Of a DNA stretch of 64,000 nt, positions 38,019-47,812 are shown piece after piece (within the stretch, counting starts at the first letter, position 1; each line of letters opens with the position of its first letter). A model generated the notes under the pieces. The model worked only from the letters and a program-made list of their open reading frames with translations. It made no database searches and was not told where the DNA came from. Made by a program: the position numbers and the translations under genes. Source of the stretch: Variovorax paradoxus NBRC 15149 (GTDB taxonomy: Bacteria > Pseudomonadota > Gammaproteobacteria > Burkholderiales > Burkholderiaceae_C); NCBI RefSeq assembly GCF_001591365.1, contig NZ_BCUT01000001.1, forward strand, positions 744,001 through 808,000, given 5' to 3'.

Positions 38019-41000
38019 TCAGGGACGGTCCACACCGATGCGCACGAGCAGCTCGAACGAGTCATCGAGCACGGTCTCGGCGCCCATCTGCACGGTGCGA
38101 ATGACGACAAAGGGGAAAGTGGCCGCCACGGTGTTGAAGCGGATGACGGAGCCGGCGGGCCAGCCGCCCGAACCGAAGCCGGCCGCAGGGATGCGCATAT
38201 ACGGCACGCCCGAGGGGCCGACAGGCTCGCAATCGGCCGTGAGACTCTGGCCGGTCACGATCTGTCCGAGGTGCTCGCCGATCAGGCTGTAAGCCGTGCC
38301 GCTGCCATTGATCTGGATGCGCCACCGCTCAGTGACGGCCCCCTTGTTCGTGACGGTGATCGGGAAGTCGATGTCGTTGAAAGTCGGGTCGGCGGCATTG
38401 CCGATCAAAGCGTCCGACCATGCGCCCGTCCAGCTCTGCTGGTCGAACAGCAGCGAGACACGGGCCTTCACGTCGCCCATGCGCACCGCGCTGCTCACGT
38501 AGGTGTCGCCGGCGCTGTAGTCATGCGACAGGCGGCTCGCGAATGACAGGCGCCCATCGATCGACACATCGGTGAGCGTCAGCATGTCCTCGATGGTGTG
38601 CTCGTAGACCACCGGCTGCGCGAAGCCCGAGGCATCGGTGATCGTGAGCGTGCCGGCGTCGAGATTGCGCGTGTAGCCGGTCTCGATAGCCAGGCCATCG
38701 GATCCGATGAGCCGCGTGCGCGAGAGCCGCTCGCGGCCCGCGTTGAGCGTCTGTCCATTCGACACCACGGCGGCCGGCAGGCGCCTGGTGTTGCCGATGA
38801 CCGTGAGGCCGCCTTTGCGGTAGATCGGTACGCGGCCATCCGGCGGCAGTCGCACCGGGTCGAGCCCGAGCAAGTTTGCATCCACAGGCAGCGAGGTGGT
38901 CGCGACCGCGTTGTAGCGGATCGTGCTGGCGAACACGGGAACCGGCTTCCAGATCTTGCCGTCGCTGCCGACCGCCTCGGGGTCGTACCACGGTTCCGAC
39001 TCGTGGCCGGCCGCCGTCACCCAATCACCGAAGCGCACCTTGCCGACACCCGTAAAGGCGTCCACGGTGCCGCGCACATTGGCACCGCTGATGAGGCCCG
39101 TGAGGTCGGCCGTGACGTTGACCGTGCCGCCGTTGAGCTTGGTCGCCAGGAGCTGCAGCGTGCCCGGCGCAATGGGTGCCACGGGCGTACGAAACACCAC
39201 GTACTCGACCGGTTGGCCGTTGAGGGCCGTCAACAAGCTGTTCACTGTGACGGTGCTCGACGCCGAAGCCGGCCAGGCGTCGAGACTGGCGGTGTTGGTG
39301 GCGTAGTCGTAGGTGCCGGCGTGCGTCGCCGCACCCGTTGCCGGGTCGAGGTCGGTGTAAAGCGCGCCGGCCCGGTCGAAATAGGTCTTCCCGCCCAGCG
39401 TGAAATTCACGCTGCCCGGCACGCCGACTTCGCTCGCGTTCGGCAGAAGCTGAATCGAGAGCTTCGGCTGATTGAAGACTTGGCTTTTGGCCGTGCCGGC
39501 GCCGGCCACCCGGAAATCGGCCGACACAAGCGCCGAGCTGTCGGCGGGCAGCGTGGCATTTAGCGGGACATAGGTGTAGCCCGTCAGCGTGTTGCGGAAG
39601 GCACCCGGCAGGCTCGGCGACAGCACGGTGCCCAAGATGCCGAGCTGGTTCACGGCCCATTGCGGCACCGGCACCGTCACGACCGCCTCGGGGTAGAGCT
39701 TGGCGATGCCGGTCGCGTAGGTGATCGTCCCGAACTCGACGCCCAGGCCATCCACCAGCTTGCCATCGCCGTTGTCGGTGATGGTCTTCGTGGAAGCGAA
39801 GTTCTGCGGCACCCACATGTCCGCCGGCACGCCGCCGGTGGACAGCAGCACGAGATTCCAGCTCAAGGCCAGCGAACGCGGCGCGATGTTGGTCTTGCCG
39901 AGGTTTAGTGTGATACCGCCATCGACATCCCGCGCTGGCGCCGGGAACGCCTTGGTTTCCGGCGAGCCATGGGTGTAGCCCACCGTGAATGCGACCGACG
40001 ACGCCGGCAGCGTGTTCGGCTTCAGGTCGATGGTGCTGGTGGCGTAGCTGACCGGCCCCGTGCCGTCACCTGTGAGCGCGCCGCTGCCGTTGTCGCTGGC
40101 GTGCCGGGCCGCACCGTCATTCCAGTCCAGCGTGATGGTGCTGGCCTGCGCGGCGGCATTGTCGAGCGCCAGGCGGATCAACACGGCGGCGGGCAGCACG
40201 CCGCTGCGGTCGCGGTAGTTGGCCTTCGCGCCCCAGAAGTACAGCACCTCGCTGCCCACATCCGGCAGCACGCCCAGCGTCGGCGCGACGGTGCCGGTAG
40301 CGTAGTCCACCGTGCCCGAGCCGATGCTCGAATCCGCGCCGCGCAGCCGGCCGGCGCCGTCATCGGCCAGCTCGTACCAGTTGGCGCCGGCGCGGTAGGC
40401 GACGCGCAGCGTGCCAGGCGCGGGCGGGGGAAGGATGGTCAGCGGATAGTTGACGCGGCGGTTTTCCGCAGTGACCGCGATGGACGCCGAATCGGCCAGC
40501 TCAATTGGCGCCGCGGCCGGGCCGAAGGTGATGGCTTTCGCGCCACCGATCTGCGGCGCGTCGCTCGCAAAGGTCAGCGTGCCGCCGACATAGGAAGCCG
40601 TGCCGATGGTGAGCGCGCCGAGCTTGAGGCGGCCGCCGTCGTCGGTGATGGTGCCAGCGGCGGTCGCAATCGACAGCGTGCCGGCGTAGAAGGGATTGCC
40701 GAGCGTGAGCGTGGCATTCGGCCCGAACAGCGCGCCGGTGGTCAGCGTGACAGTGCCGGCACCCGAGCGAACGAGCGCGATGGACGAGCCGGCCGCCGAG
40801 GTGTCGGTGATCGAGATCTCGGTGGTGGAGGTCGGCGCGATCTGCGTGTCGATGCGGTCCACCTTCACCGACAGGTCGCCGGTGGTGGCGTTGACCACCA
40901 GCCGGGCGACGCCGTAGAAGCGTGCCGCGTCGGCCACCAGCATGCGGTTGATCGCCGCCGCGGTCGGCGTGCGCTCGAAAAGACGATTGGCTCCGGTGCC

Positions 41001-41603
41001 GGTGTAGTCGTGCTTGAGGCCGTCCTGCAGCTCGCAGACGCAAACTTGCGCCGGGTAGTCCACAAACCCATTGCCTGTGGAATAGCTGTAGGTGCGGGCT
41101 TCAACCTTCACTGCAGTGAGGCGCACGGCCTCGCTCACGCCGCCGCCGCTGATCTGCAACGTGCTGTTCACGTTCGGCGGCGTCGCGCCGGGCCGCTGGA
41201 AGATCAACATCGAGCGCTGGCCCTGCACATGGTTCGCGAGCAGGTAGCCGGTGAATTCCTCGCCCGGGGTCGTGTAGGCCTCGATGCGGCTCTGAATCGC
41301 GGCGCGGCGGTCGAAGAAGTCGTTCGTGACGAACAGCGTGGCCGACACGTTCGGGTCGAGCGGCGGCCGGGCGATGACGACGGTGCCCCCGAGCGCGGTA
41401 TCGGTGTTGAGCGTCTGCACAGTGGCCGCCACCTTCATGATGGACACGTCGCCCTGTGCGCGGTCCACCTCGCTGATGTCTTTGAAGATGGCATTGCTCT
41501 TGCCGTCCGGGATGACGGACGAAGTCGGCGCGCCGCCGCCCTCGGGCACGTCGTCCATGACTTGAGCCGCCACGAGCTTGATATCGGATTCGAGAATGGT
41601 CAT
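38019..41603 (-). CDS. large tail protein, 1194 residues
   Basis: Beta-rich protein of repeated Gly/Thr/Asp-containing segments (for example NLGKTNIAPRSLALSW, GSVNFTLGGKTYFDRAG). It lies after a small tail gene that follows the tape measure, the usual place of baseplate or tip hub proteins. No lambda gpJ-type motif is seen. Its C-terminus is followed by the fibre genes. Confidence 0.7.
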   Translation of the reverse strand: MTILESDIKLVAAQVMDDVPEGGGAPTSSVIPDGKSNAIFKDISEVDRAQGDVSIMKVAATVQTLNTDTALGGTVVIARPPLDPNVSATLFVTNDFFDRRAAIQSRIEAYTTPGEEFTGYLLANHVQGQRSMLIFQRPGATPPNVNSTLQISGGGVSEAVRLTAVKVEARTYSYSTGNGFVDYPAQVCVCELQDGLKHDYTGTGANRLFERTPTAAAINRMLVADAARFYGVARLVVNATTGDLSVKVDRIDTQIAPTSTTEISITDTSAAGSSIALVRSGAGTVTLTTGALFGPNATLTLGNPFYAGTLSIATAAGTITDDGGRLKLGALTIGTASYVGGTLTFASDAPQIGGAKAITFGPAAAPIELADSASIAVTAENRRVNYPLTILPPPAPGTLRVAYRAGANWYELADDGAGRLRGADSSIGSGTVDYATGTVAPTLGVLPDVGSEVLYFWGAKANYRDRSGVLPAAVLIRLALDNAAAQASTITLDWNDGAARHASDNGSGALTGDGTGPVSYATSTIDLKPNTLPASSVAFTVGYTHGSPETKAFPAPARDVDGGITLNLGKTNIAPRSLALSWNLVLLSTGGVPADMWVPQNFASTKTITDNGDGKLVDGLGVEFGTITYATGIAKLYPEAVVTVPVPQWAVNQLGILGTVLSPSLPGAFRNTLTGYTYVPLNATLPADSSALVSADFRVAGAGTAKSQVFNQPKLSIQLLPNASEVGVPGSVNFTLGGKTYFDRAGALYTDLDPATGAATHAGTYDYATNTASLDAWPASASSTVTVNSLLTALNGQPVEYVVFRTPVAPIAPGTLQLLATKLNGGTVNVTADLTGLISGANVRGTVDAFTGVGKVRFGDWVTAAGHESEPWYDPEAVGSDGKIWKPVPVFASTIRYNAVATTSLPVDANLLGLDPVRLPPDGRVPIYRKGGLTVIGNTRRLPAAVVSNGQTLNAGRERLSRTRLIGSDGLAIETGYTRNLDAGTLTITDASGFAQPVVYEHTIEDMLTLTDVSIDGRLSFASRLSHDYSAGDTYVSSAVRMGDVKARVSLLFDQQSWTGAWSDALIGNAADPTFNDIDFPITVTNKGAVTERWRIQINGSGTAYSLIGEHLGQIVTGQSLTADCEPVGPSGVPYMRIPAAGFGSGGWPAGSVIRFNTVAATFPFVVIRTVQMGAETVLDDSFELLVRIGVDRP

Positions 41604-42004
41604 ACGGTGATGAGTCGCACGGTGGCGACATAGGGGTAGTCGGCGGCGGGCAGCTCGGGGCGCGCGATGGGCTCACCCGAGACAGGCAGATCCACGGGCG
41701 CAAACTTCACGTTGAAGACGCGGCCATCGGCCAGGGTCAGGACGTGGGTGTCGAACAGCGCGGTGTCGGCCAGGGCGACCAATTGCTCGAGAGGTTGGCG
41801 TCTGATCCAACCCGCGTCCTGCTGGCCCTGCAGCGTGATCGGGCGGCCCTTCTTCTTCAGGCCACCATCGAGCAGCAGCGCGCCGGTGGTCGAGCGCTCG
41901 GAGGCTCGCTCGTAGGCGCTCCATGCGAACTCATCCACCCAGACCATGCCGCGGGGGATCTGGATAGCGCCGAGCGTGTGAAACTTGGTCGTTGCCACGG
42001 TCAA
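41600..42004 (-). CDS. tail protein downstream of the tape measure
   Basis: 134 residues with a mixed alpha/beta pattern (GAIQIPRGMVWVDEFAWSAY, LLLDGGLKKKGRPITLQG). It overlaps the tape measure and the 1194-residue gene by 4 bp each. Position corresponds to distal-tail or tip-connector proteins. Confidence 0.7.
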   Translation of the reverse strand: MTVATTKFHTLGAIQIPRGMVWVDEFAWSAYERASERSTTGALLLDGGLKKKGRPITLQGQQDAGWIRRQPLEQLVALADTALFDTHVLTLADGRVFNVKFAPVDLPVSGEPIARPELPAADYPYVATVRLITV

Positions 42005-44718
42005 CCCCTCGAAGCGCTGCCGCGCGCGGCGCGCAGTTCGGTGAACAAACCTTCGATGGCGCCGGCGCCGGCGGGATCGGTGTTGACGGTGCCCAGGTCG
42101 CGCCCGTTGAGGTTCAGTTCGAGCCGCACCGTGCGGCCGCTCTCGGGCCGCGGGATCGTGGTCGGCACGCCGGCGGCCGGCCCGTCCTGCCCGAAGGTGA
42201 TCTTCTCGGCGGCCTTGAGCAGCGCAAAGCTCAGCGTGTCGCCGCCGTATTTCTTCTGGCCGGGGTTGTTGAAGAACTGGACGTTCCCCTTCTCGTCGGC
42301 GAATTCGCGGGCGATGCGGCGCGCGGTCGCGTCGTCGTTGACGCCGGCGTTCTTCAGGAACGCGGCGATGCCGGTCAGGGTGCCCAGGTCGCTGCCAGCG
42401 TTGACGGTCTTCCCGTTCTTGTCGATGGAGAAGCCGCCGGCATCGCGGCCGAGGCGCTTGTTCTCAAGGGCGTTCTCGCGCTCTTTCAGAGCGTTTGCCT
42501 TCTCGCGTGCCTCGATGTCGCGCTCGCGTGCGTTCGTGACCTCGCGCAGCGCGCCAGCCAGGCCATGGGCCGACTGCATTGCGTCGTTCTGTGCATCGCG
42601 CAGCTTGACTGTGGAGCGCCCCGCGCCGTCGAGCACGATCTCGAAACCGCGCATCGCAGCCTGCGCCTGCACCCAGCCGGGAGCAATACCATTGCCGGCA
42701 GCAATCGCGGCCTCCGCCGCCCTCTTCCAAGCCTCGCCGAGGCCGATGGCGGTAGCCTGACCACTGTCGCGAATGATCTCGTAGTCGCGAAGTGCGGTCC
42801 GGGCCGCAACCTCGAGCGATGCCTTCGTCTCGATGCCCGCACGGGAGAACGCCGCGGCAATCTCGAGGGCTGCCTGCTCTTGAGCCTTGCTGTTCTCTTT
42901 GGCCGAACTGGCGGCCGCGAGATTGGCCTTCTTCAGCTCATCAAGCTTCTGAGTAGCGAGCTCAAGGTTGCCGGTCGCGATGGCCTGCGCGTATTCCGCC
43001 CGCAGGCGCTCAACTGTTACGCGGGCTTCTTCCGCCTTCACTCGCTGCAGTTCGGCGGCGCCAGCGGCCTTCTGCCCGGCGTCCTGCGCGCTGTCGCCTG
43101 CGGCCTTCATGTCCGCAGCCATGTTCGTGAACGCTGCCGCACTGCTGGCGGCGGCCGCAGTCGTTGCCTCAGCGCTGCCGGTCAGGCCCGCCCAGCCGGC
43201 GCGCGCCTGTTCGGCACCCTCTGCGGCGCGGTCGAAGGCTTCGCCCGCCTTCGCGCCGAACGCATCAGCCACGGCTCCGGTGGCCTCGGCCGAGAGCCGC
43301 ACCTCATCGGCGGCAGCCTTGAACGCGGCCGAGAGGCTGCCGAAGGTGATCTTCGCCAGGCCGGCAATGATGGTGGCAAGGCCCGTCTGCACCGCGCTTA
43401 CCACGGTGGCCATAGCCTCGGCTTGCTTGTAGATGGCCGCCAGGACCACGTTTGCGCCGGCCACCATGACGCCCCATACCGTTTGCACGATGTTGCCAGT
43501 GGTCTGCGCCTTCTGGCCGAAGCTGTCGAGCAGCGCGCCGATGCGCTCGGCGAAGGCCTGCGCACGCGCGGTGACTGCGGCGAAATCGACGGTGCCGAGA
43601 AACTCGCGCACCCACTTCATGCCGCTCTGGAATGCGGACGCGATGGCCGAACCGAAGCGCCCGATAGTGCCGTCTGCAACCGCTCCGCGCAGCGCTCCCG
43701 CGAGCTGCTCGACGCCTTCTTTCAGCACCGGCAAAACCGGCGTTGTCAGCGCGTTGGTGGCTGAGTCCCACGCGGTGCGCAGGCTTGCGAGCGCGCCGTT
43801 GAGGTTGGCCTGCATGATGGCCGCCGTGGCCGCAGCGCTGCCACCAGCATCCTGCAGCGACTTCTTCAACTCATCGAGCTTGCCGACACCCTGGTTCAAC
43901 AGAGCACGCAATGCCGGGCCGGCCTCCTGTCCCACCGCAGCGATAGCACGCTGACCAGCCGGCCCGGCCGCGGCAAGCTCGTGCAGAGCCTTCTCGAAAT
44001 TGGTCGACGTAATCCCGGCCGCGGCCAGTTCCGTGCGGAACTTGCTGGCCGGGTCGGAGAACTGCGCGAGGATGCTGTTGAGGGCAGTACCTGCGCGGCT
44101 GGCGTCAATGCCAGCGTCGGCGAACTTGCCGATGATCGCAACAGTGAACTCGAGGCCGAGGCCGAGCGTGTTCGCGAGGGGGGCCGCGTAACTGAGCGCC
44201 TGCGCCAGGCCGGTCACGCTGGTGTTCGTCGCATTAGCGCCCTTTGCGAGCACGTCGGCCACCCGCCCCGACTCCGTGAACGACAGACCCAGGCCGTTGA
44301 CGATCTTGGTCAGGTACTCCGCCGAACCTGCAAGTTCGATGTCGCCAGCGCGAGCCAGCTGCATGGCAGCGGGCAGCGTGGCGATGGCGTCCTTGACACT
44401 CAGACCCGCTTTCGCCAGGTTTTCGAGAGCGCCCGCCGCCTCCGACTGAGTGAAGTTGAAACGGGTGTCGGCCGCAGCGTCAACAGCCGCCTTGCGCAGC
44501 AGCCGCATTTCCGCCGCGGTGGCGCCCGTGGCCGACTGCACGCGGCTGAGCGCTTGCTCGAGGTCGGCACCGCCCTTGACCCAACCCGCAAAGGCCTGGA
44601 TGCCGAAATAGCCGGCCACCAGTACCGCGAACGCGATCACGCGCTGCTGCAGCTTGTCGAACACCGAGGACGCGTTGTCCTTGGCATTGATGAGAATCTG
44701 AATCGGCTTAATGGCCAC
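42001..44718 (-). CDS. phage tail tape measure protein
   Basis: 905 residues. It has an N-terminal hydrophobic segment (IAFAVLVAGYFGIQAFAGWV), a TP901-type tape-measure core (SRVQSATGATAAEMRLLRKA, GLGLEFTVAIIGKFADAGID), further hydrophobic helices (residues about 400-480) and long Ala-rich coiled coils. It sets tail length and enters the cell at infection. No tail-chaperone pair (gpG/gpGT) is visible upstream; only 107 bp separate it from the tail tube gene. Confidence 0.92.
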   Translation of the reverse strand: MAIKPIQILINAKDNASSVFDKLQQRVIAFAVLVAGYFGIQAFAGWVKGGADLEQALSRVQSATGATAAEMRLLRKAAVDAAADTRFNFTQSEAAGALENLAKAGLSVKDAIATLPAAMQLARAGDIELAGSAEYLTKIVNGLGLSFTESGRVADVLAKGANATNTSVTGLAQALSYAAPLANTLGLGLEFTVAIIGKFADAGIDASRAGTALNSILAQFSDPASKFRTELAAAGITSTNFEKALHELAAAGPAGQRAIAAVGQEAGPALRALLNQGVGKLDELKKSLQDAGGSAAATAAIMQANLNGALASLRTAWDSATNALTTPVLPVLKEGVEQLAGALRGAVADGTIGRFGSAIASAFQSGMKWVREFLGTVDFAAVTARAQAFAERIGALLDSFGQKAQTTGNIVQTVWGVMVAGANVVLAAIYKQAEAMATVVSAVQTGLATIIAGLAKITFGSLSAAFKAAADEVRLSAEATGAVADAFGAKAGEAFDRAAEGAEQARAGWAGLTGSAEATTAAAASSAAAFTNMAADMKAAGDSAQDAGQKAAGAAELQRVKAEEARVTVERLRAEYAQAIATGNLELATQKLDELKKANLAAASSAKENSKAQEQAALEIAAAFSRAGIETKASLEVAARTALRDYEIIRDSGQATAIGLGEAWKRAAEAAIAAGNGIAPGWVQAQAAMRGFEIVLDGAGRSTVKLRDAQNDAMQSAHGLAGALREVTNARERDIEAREKANALKERENALENKRLGRDAGGFSIDKNGKTVNAGSDLGTLTGIAAFLKNAGVNDDATARRIAREFADEKGNVQFFNNPGQKKYGGDTLSFALLKAAEKITFGQDGPAAGVPTTIPRPESGRTVRLELNLNGRDLGTVNTDPAGAGAIEGLFTELRAARGSASRG

Positions 44719-44825
44719 AGGGAGAGAGGGTCAGGTGGGTGGGGCGATGGCGGCGGATGGAGCCTCTGCGCGAAGCCGCATGCGTCACCACGCCCCCGCG
44801 GCAATGCGCGGGGACGGGCGTTCGA

Positions 44826-45611
44826 TCAGGCGACCGGTCGGCCTCCGACGTAGACCGCCTCCGCGTTCGCGGACTTGAGAACGTCAACGTCGAACTCGAC
44901 CTTCACGAACTCGACTTCGTTCGACACGATGGGGAGGTCGCCGGACGGTGTGAGGCTGCAGCGCGGCATGTACCAGTCCTTGTTGCTGCCTGCCGCGTTG
45001 TCCGCGACCACCCGGATGGCCGAGAGGAAGGACGTGTTGCCGCCGGTCTTGAGGCGCGTGTACGAACCGGCCACCGGCGTATAGCCGAACTGCACGACGC
45101 CTGCCGCGATGCCGCCGCCGGCAATGATCTGTACCGCGCCGGTTTCGGGGTCGACGTTGAAGTCTTCTCCCGCCACATAGGGCGTGGTGCCGTCTTCGGA
45201 CTTGACGGTCACGGCAGTGACATTGCGCACCCCGATGGGGTTCGCCGCCGTCTGGCCGAGCTGATAGATCTTGCCGGGCACGACGGTGCGCAGCTCGGCA
45301 GTGACCGCCACGGCAGCCTGCACCACGACTTCACTCGTGGCGGCAAGGAAACGCTGATAGGTCGCCATGCTCATGTTGTTGCAGGTGATCTTGGCGGTTC
45401 GCTTGACCTTGCCGGTCAGCGTGCCGATGAGTTCGCTGGCCGCGCTCTCGGCCGAGAATTCCTCGGCCTTCTCCGAGTCGATGGTCAGGACGAAGGCCGG
45501 GCAGTTGCCCATTTCTTCTTCGCCCGTGAGTTCCTCGAGGGCGTTCATGATGTCCAGGCGAAGCCGGCCGCGAGGGGCCGACAGTTCCGTCTTGGTGTGC
45601 GAGATAGGCAT
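44826..45611 (-). CDS. major tail tube protein
   Basis: 261 residues, beta-rich with an N-terminal arm and the pattern of lambda gpV-like tube proteins (LIGTLTGKVKRTAKITCNNMS and a C-terminal FVKVEFDVDVL). It lies between the tail terminator and the tape measure, where the tube protein is expected. Confidence 0.8.
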   Translation of the reverse strand: MPISHTKTELSAPRGRLRLDIMNALEELTGEEEMGNCPAFVLTIDSEKAEEFSAESAASELIGTLTGKVKRTAKITCNNMSMATYQRFLAATSEVVVQAAVAVTAELRTVVPGKIYQLGQTAANPIGVRNVTAVTVKSEDGTTPYVAGEDFNVDPETGAVQIIAGGGIAAGVVQFGYTPVAGSYTRLKTGGNTSFLSAIRVVADNAAGSNKDWYMPRCSLTPSGDLPIVSNEVEFVKVEFDVDVLKSANAEAVYVGGRPVA

Positions 45612-45623
45612 AACGATGTCCTT

Positions 45624-46037
45624 TCAGGGTTGCCCGTCGAAGCGGGCGGAAGTAGAAAAAGCGAGTTCGATCCCGACAAGGCCGTTCTCGAGAAAAGGTG
45701 GCGGCTTCACGCGCACCAGCTGAAGACGCTCCCAGCGCCTGCCGGTGACCTGCCCAGGCGCCCAACCGTGAAGCGCCTCTATAACGAGCGCGAAGGCGCT
45801 GTCGAGCTGCGGCGCAGCCTCTGCATCAGCGCGCCTGCCAACGAGCGTGACAAGCCACAACGGCCGCACCAGCACGCCCGGCACTTCGCTTGCCGGCACA
45901 TCCGCATCACCAAACATCACGGATGCAAAGAGGTCGGGCTCCCGCTTTCCGGCGTCGGAGAACATGCCTTTCACGGTCCAAGCTACGGCCAGGCTCGCGC
46001 GCAGCCGCTCCACGATTGCAGGTTCGAGCGCCAGCAT
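45624..46037 (-). CDS. tail terminator / completion protein
   Basis: 137 residues (MLALEPAIVERLRASLAVAW). Size and place between head-tail joining and tube genes fit gpU-type tail terminators that cap the tail at its final length. Its start overlaps the stop of the preceding gene. Confidence 0.7.
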   Translation of the reverse strand: MLALEPAIVERLRASLAVAWTVKGMFSDAGKREPDLFASVMFGDADVPASEVPGVLVRPLWLVTLVGRRADAEAAPQLDSAFALVIEALHGWAPGQVTGRRWERLQLVRVKPPPFLENGLVGIELAFSTSARFDGQP

Positions 46038-46339
46038 CAGAGGCTCCCAAGCACGAGGCGGATGAATCCGGCGCCATCGGGCTCCGCAGTCACTACCTCG
46101 TAGCTGCGCCCGCGCAGAACGATGGTGTCTCCGCGCTCGACATTCGCGAGCAGCTCGGCAGCCCCGCTGCATTCGGGAGCGCTGGCGTCGATCTGCCCGT
46201 CGAAGGACTGGGCGGACGGCACATCGAAGATGACCGGCACGTCGACGCCCGCCACCGTGGCGATGGCGTTCGCCAGGTGGCCGAGCACCCCGGCATCCAC
46301 CATGGCTTCGATCTCGGCGAAGCGCGCGCGTGCGGACAT
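46037..46339 (-). CDS. head-tail joining protein, gpFII-like
   Basis: 100 residues (MSARARFAEIEAMVDAGVLG; beta-rich GDTIVLRGRSYEVV end). It lies directly after the major capsid gene, as lambda FII does. The C-terminal half is the usual small beta-barrel. Confidence 0.75.
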   Translation of the reverse strand: MSARARFAEIEAMVDAGVLGHLANAIATVAGVDVPVIFDVPSAQSFDGQIDASAPECSGAAELLANVERGDTIVLRGRSYEVVTAEPDGAGFIRLVLGSL

Positions 46340-46349
46340 GCTCAGGGCC

Positions 46350-47363
46350 TCAGCGAACCTTGGCCGACATCGAGGCGTTGACGCGGTACGGCACCGGCAG
46401 CGGGGCCGATTGCAGCAGCAGCAGGCGCACGGCCGGGTCCTTTTCGACCCACGACTTCGAGAAGTACGGCATGGCCTGGAACCCGGACTCTTCGTCCTTG
46501 ATCGCTCCATAGGCGCGGGTGCCCTCGAGGTCCGGACTCGTGATGAGCACCGTGTTGTCGGGCAGGTACGGGGTCAGCGCGCCCGAGTCCGGGTCTTCAT
46601 ACCATCCGGCATAGACCCAGATATCGAAGTCGCCGATGTTGCCCATGTAGCGACCGCCCTCGCCGGTCACGGTCGCGTTGAGCTTGTCGGCGCCGCGGAA
46701 GCGGTCGAGCAGCTTCTGCACCGAAGGCGCAGCGCTGAAGAGCTGCCAAGCCTTCACGTCCATGATGAGCGTGTTGCCGGCCGCGCCCGAGTGCTGCGTC
46801 ACGCCCATCGACCACGCCTGCACGTCTTCGAGCGGGTCGACGCCGGCTTCGCCCCAGCGGTCGCCCGCCAGGAGCTCGACGGTCAGGTCTGCATGGCGGC
46901 CGAAGTCCACGACCACGGTCGGATATTGTTCGCCCTTGACAGTGACCTTCCCGGTACGCAGCGCTTCCACGGCCATGACTTCCTGACGGCGAGCGAGCAT
47001 CTCGAGTTGATCCTGCAGATCGGTGGCGAGCAATGCCTGCAGACGCTGCGCGGGCGTCAACTCGCCGCCGATGCGCTCACCGATGGCGCGCTTGAACGGG
47101 CGCGAACTGTCGAAGACACGCTTGTCCTTGATGTAGGCGGGCTTGAAGGTCTTCGTGACGAAGCCCTTCGACTGCACGACCTTGCCGGCCACGATGGGCG
47201 CGACGAACGGCGCCAGGCGGCGGCGACCGTTCTCCACATCGAAGTGGATTTCCTCGCTCGTCTCGGTCTGCATGGCCGTGAAGAACGAATTGAGGATGAA
47301 CGGCGCGGGGGCCGGAAGCTCGGCGATCACACGCGCGAGGACGCCGATGGAAAAAATGTCCAT
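46350..47363 (-). CDS. major capsid protein, gpE family
   Basis: 337 residues, with the lambda-E-type features of an early domain (IHFDVENGRRRLAPFVAP), an internal ITSPDLEGTRAYGAIKDEES-type loop and a C-terminal KSWVEKDPAVRLLLLQSAPLP. It forms the icosahedral shell. It lies after the decoration protein gene as in lambda. Confidence 0.93.
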   Translation of the reverse strand: MDIFSIGVLARVIAELPAPAPFILNSFFTAMQTETSEEIHFDVENGRRRLAPFVAPIVAGKVVQSKGFVTKTFKPAYIKDKRVFDSSRPFKRAIGERIGGELTPAQRLQALLATDLQDQLEMLARRQEVMAVEALRTGKVTVKGEQYPTVVVDFGRHADLTVELLAGDRWGEAGVDPLEDVQAWSMGVTQHSGAAGNTLIMDVKAWQLFSAAPSVQKLLDRFRGADKLNATVTGEGGRYMGNIGDFDIWVYAGWYEDPDSGALTPYLPDNTVLITSPDLEGTRAYGAIKDEESGFQAMPYFSKSWVEKDPAVRLLLLQSAPLPVPYRVNASMSAKVR

Positions 47364-47408
47364 GAAAGTTGCTCCTGATTGAGAGGTTGGATTGCTGGGT
47401 GCTGGCCG

Positions 47409-47786
47409 TCAGGCCACGTCGACCAGCAAGGTGATGCCCTTGGTGCGCAGGGCTTCGGTGATGCTGGCAACGGTGTGGCCCGCGCCGAGCACGAGCGCGC
47501 TCGTGTTGAAGTCGCCGCGTGCATAGCCGAGCGCCTCCCGGTCGCCCGCGGTGGCGTCTACCGTTTCGGCCAGGATCAGGTCCGGCTCTTCGCTGCCATC
47601 GGTGGCGGCCGAGGCGCTGACGGTGTGCTTCTTCGAAGCGGCGATGACGCCGAGCACCGTGCCGGCCGCGTAGACCGCGCCGGCCAGCAGCGTGACCTTG
47701 CGGCCCACCAGCAGGTGGGCGTTGCCGGCCACGAGCACCTTGGAGGCAGAAACGCCCTCCGTCGAGAAACTTGGGCGATAGTTCAT
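47409..47786 (-). CDS. head decoration protein, gpD family
   Basis: 125 residues (MNYRPSFSTEGVSASKVLVA). Same order as lambda gpD, between the gpC protease and gpE. It would stabilise the expanded capsid. HLLVGRKVTLLAGAVYAAGT and the later DFNTSALVLGAG segment are typical. Confidence 0.88.
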   Translation of the reverse strand: MNYRPSFSTEGVSASKVLVAGNAHLLVGRKVTLLAGAVYAAGTVLGVIAASKKHTVSASAATDGSEEPDLILAETVDATAGDREALGYARGDFNTSALVLGAGHTVASITEALRTKGITLLVDVA

Positions 47787-47812
47787 GTTCGCAACTCCTG
47801 TGAATGGTTGAA

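Noticed and set aside
39969..41633. Plus-strand open frame of 554 codons
   Set aside because: Antisense of the 1194-residue tail gene, low-complexity Arg/His/Ala composition.
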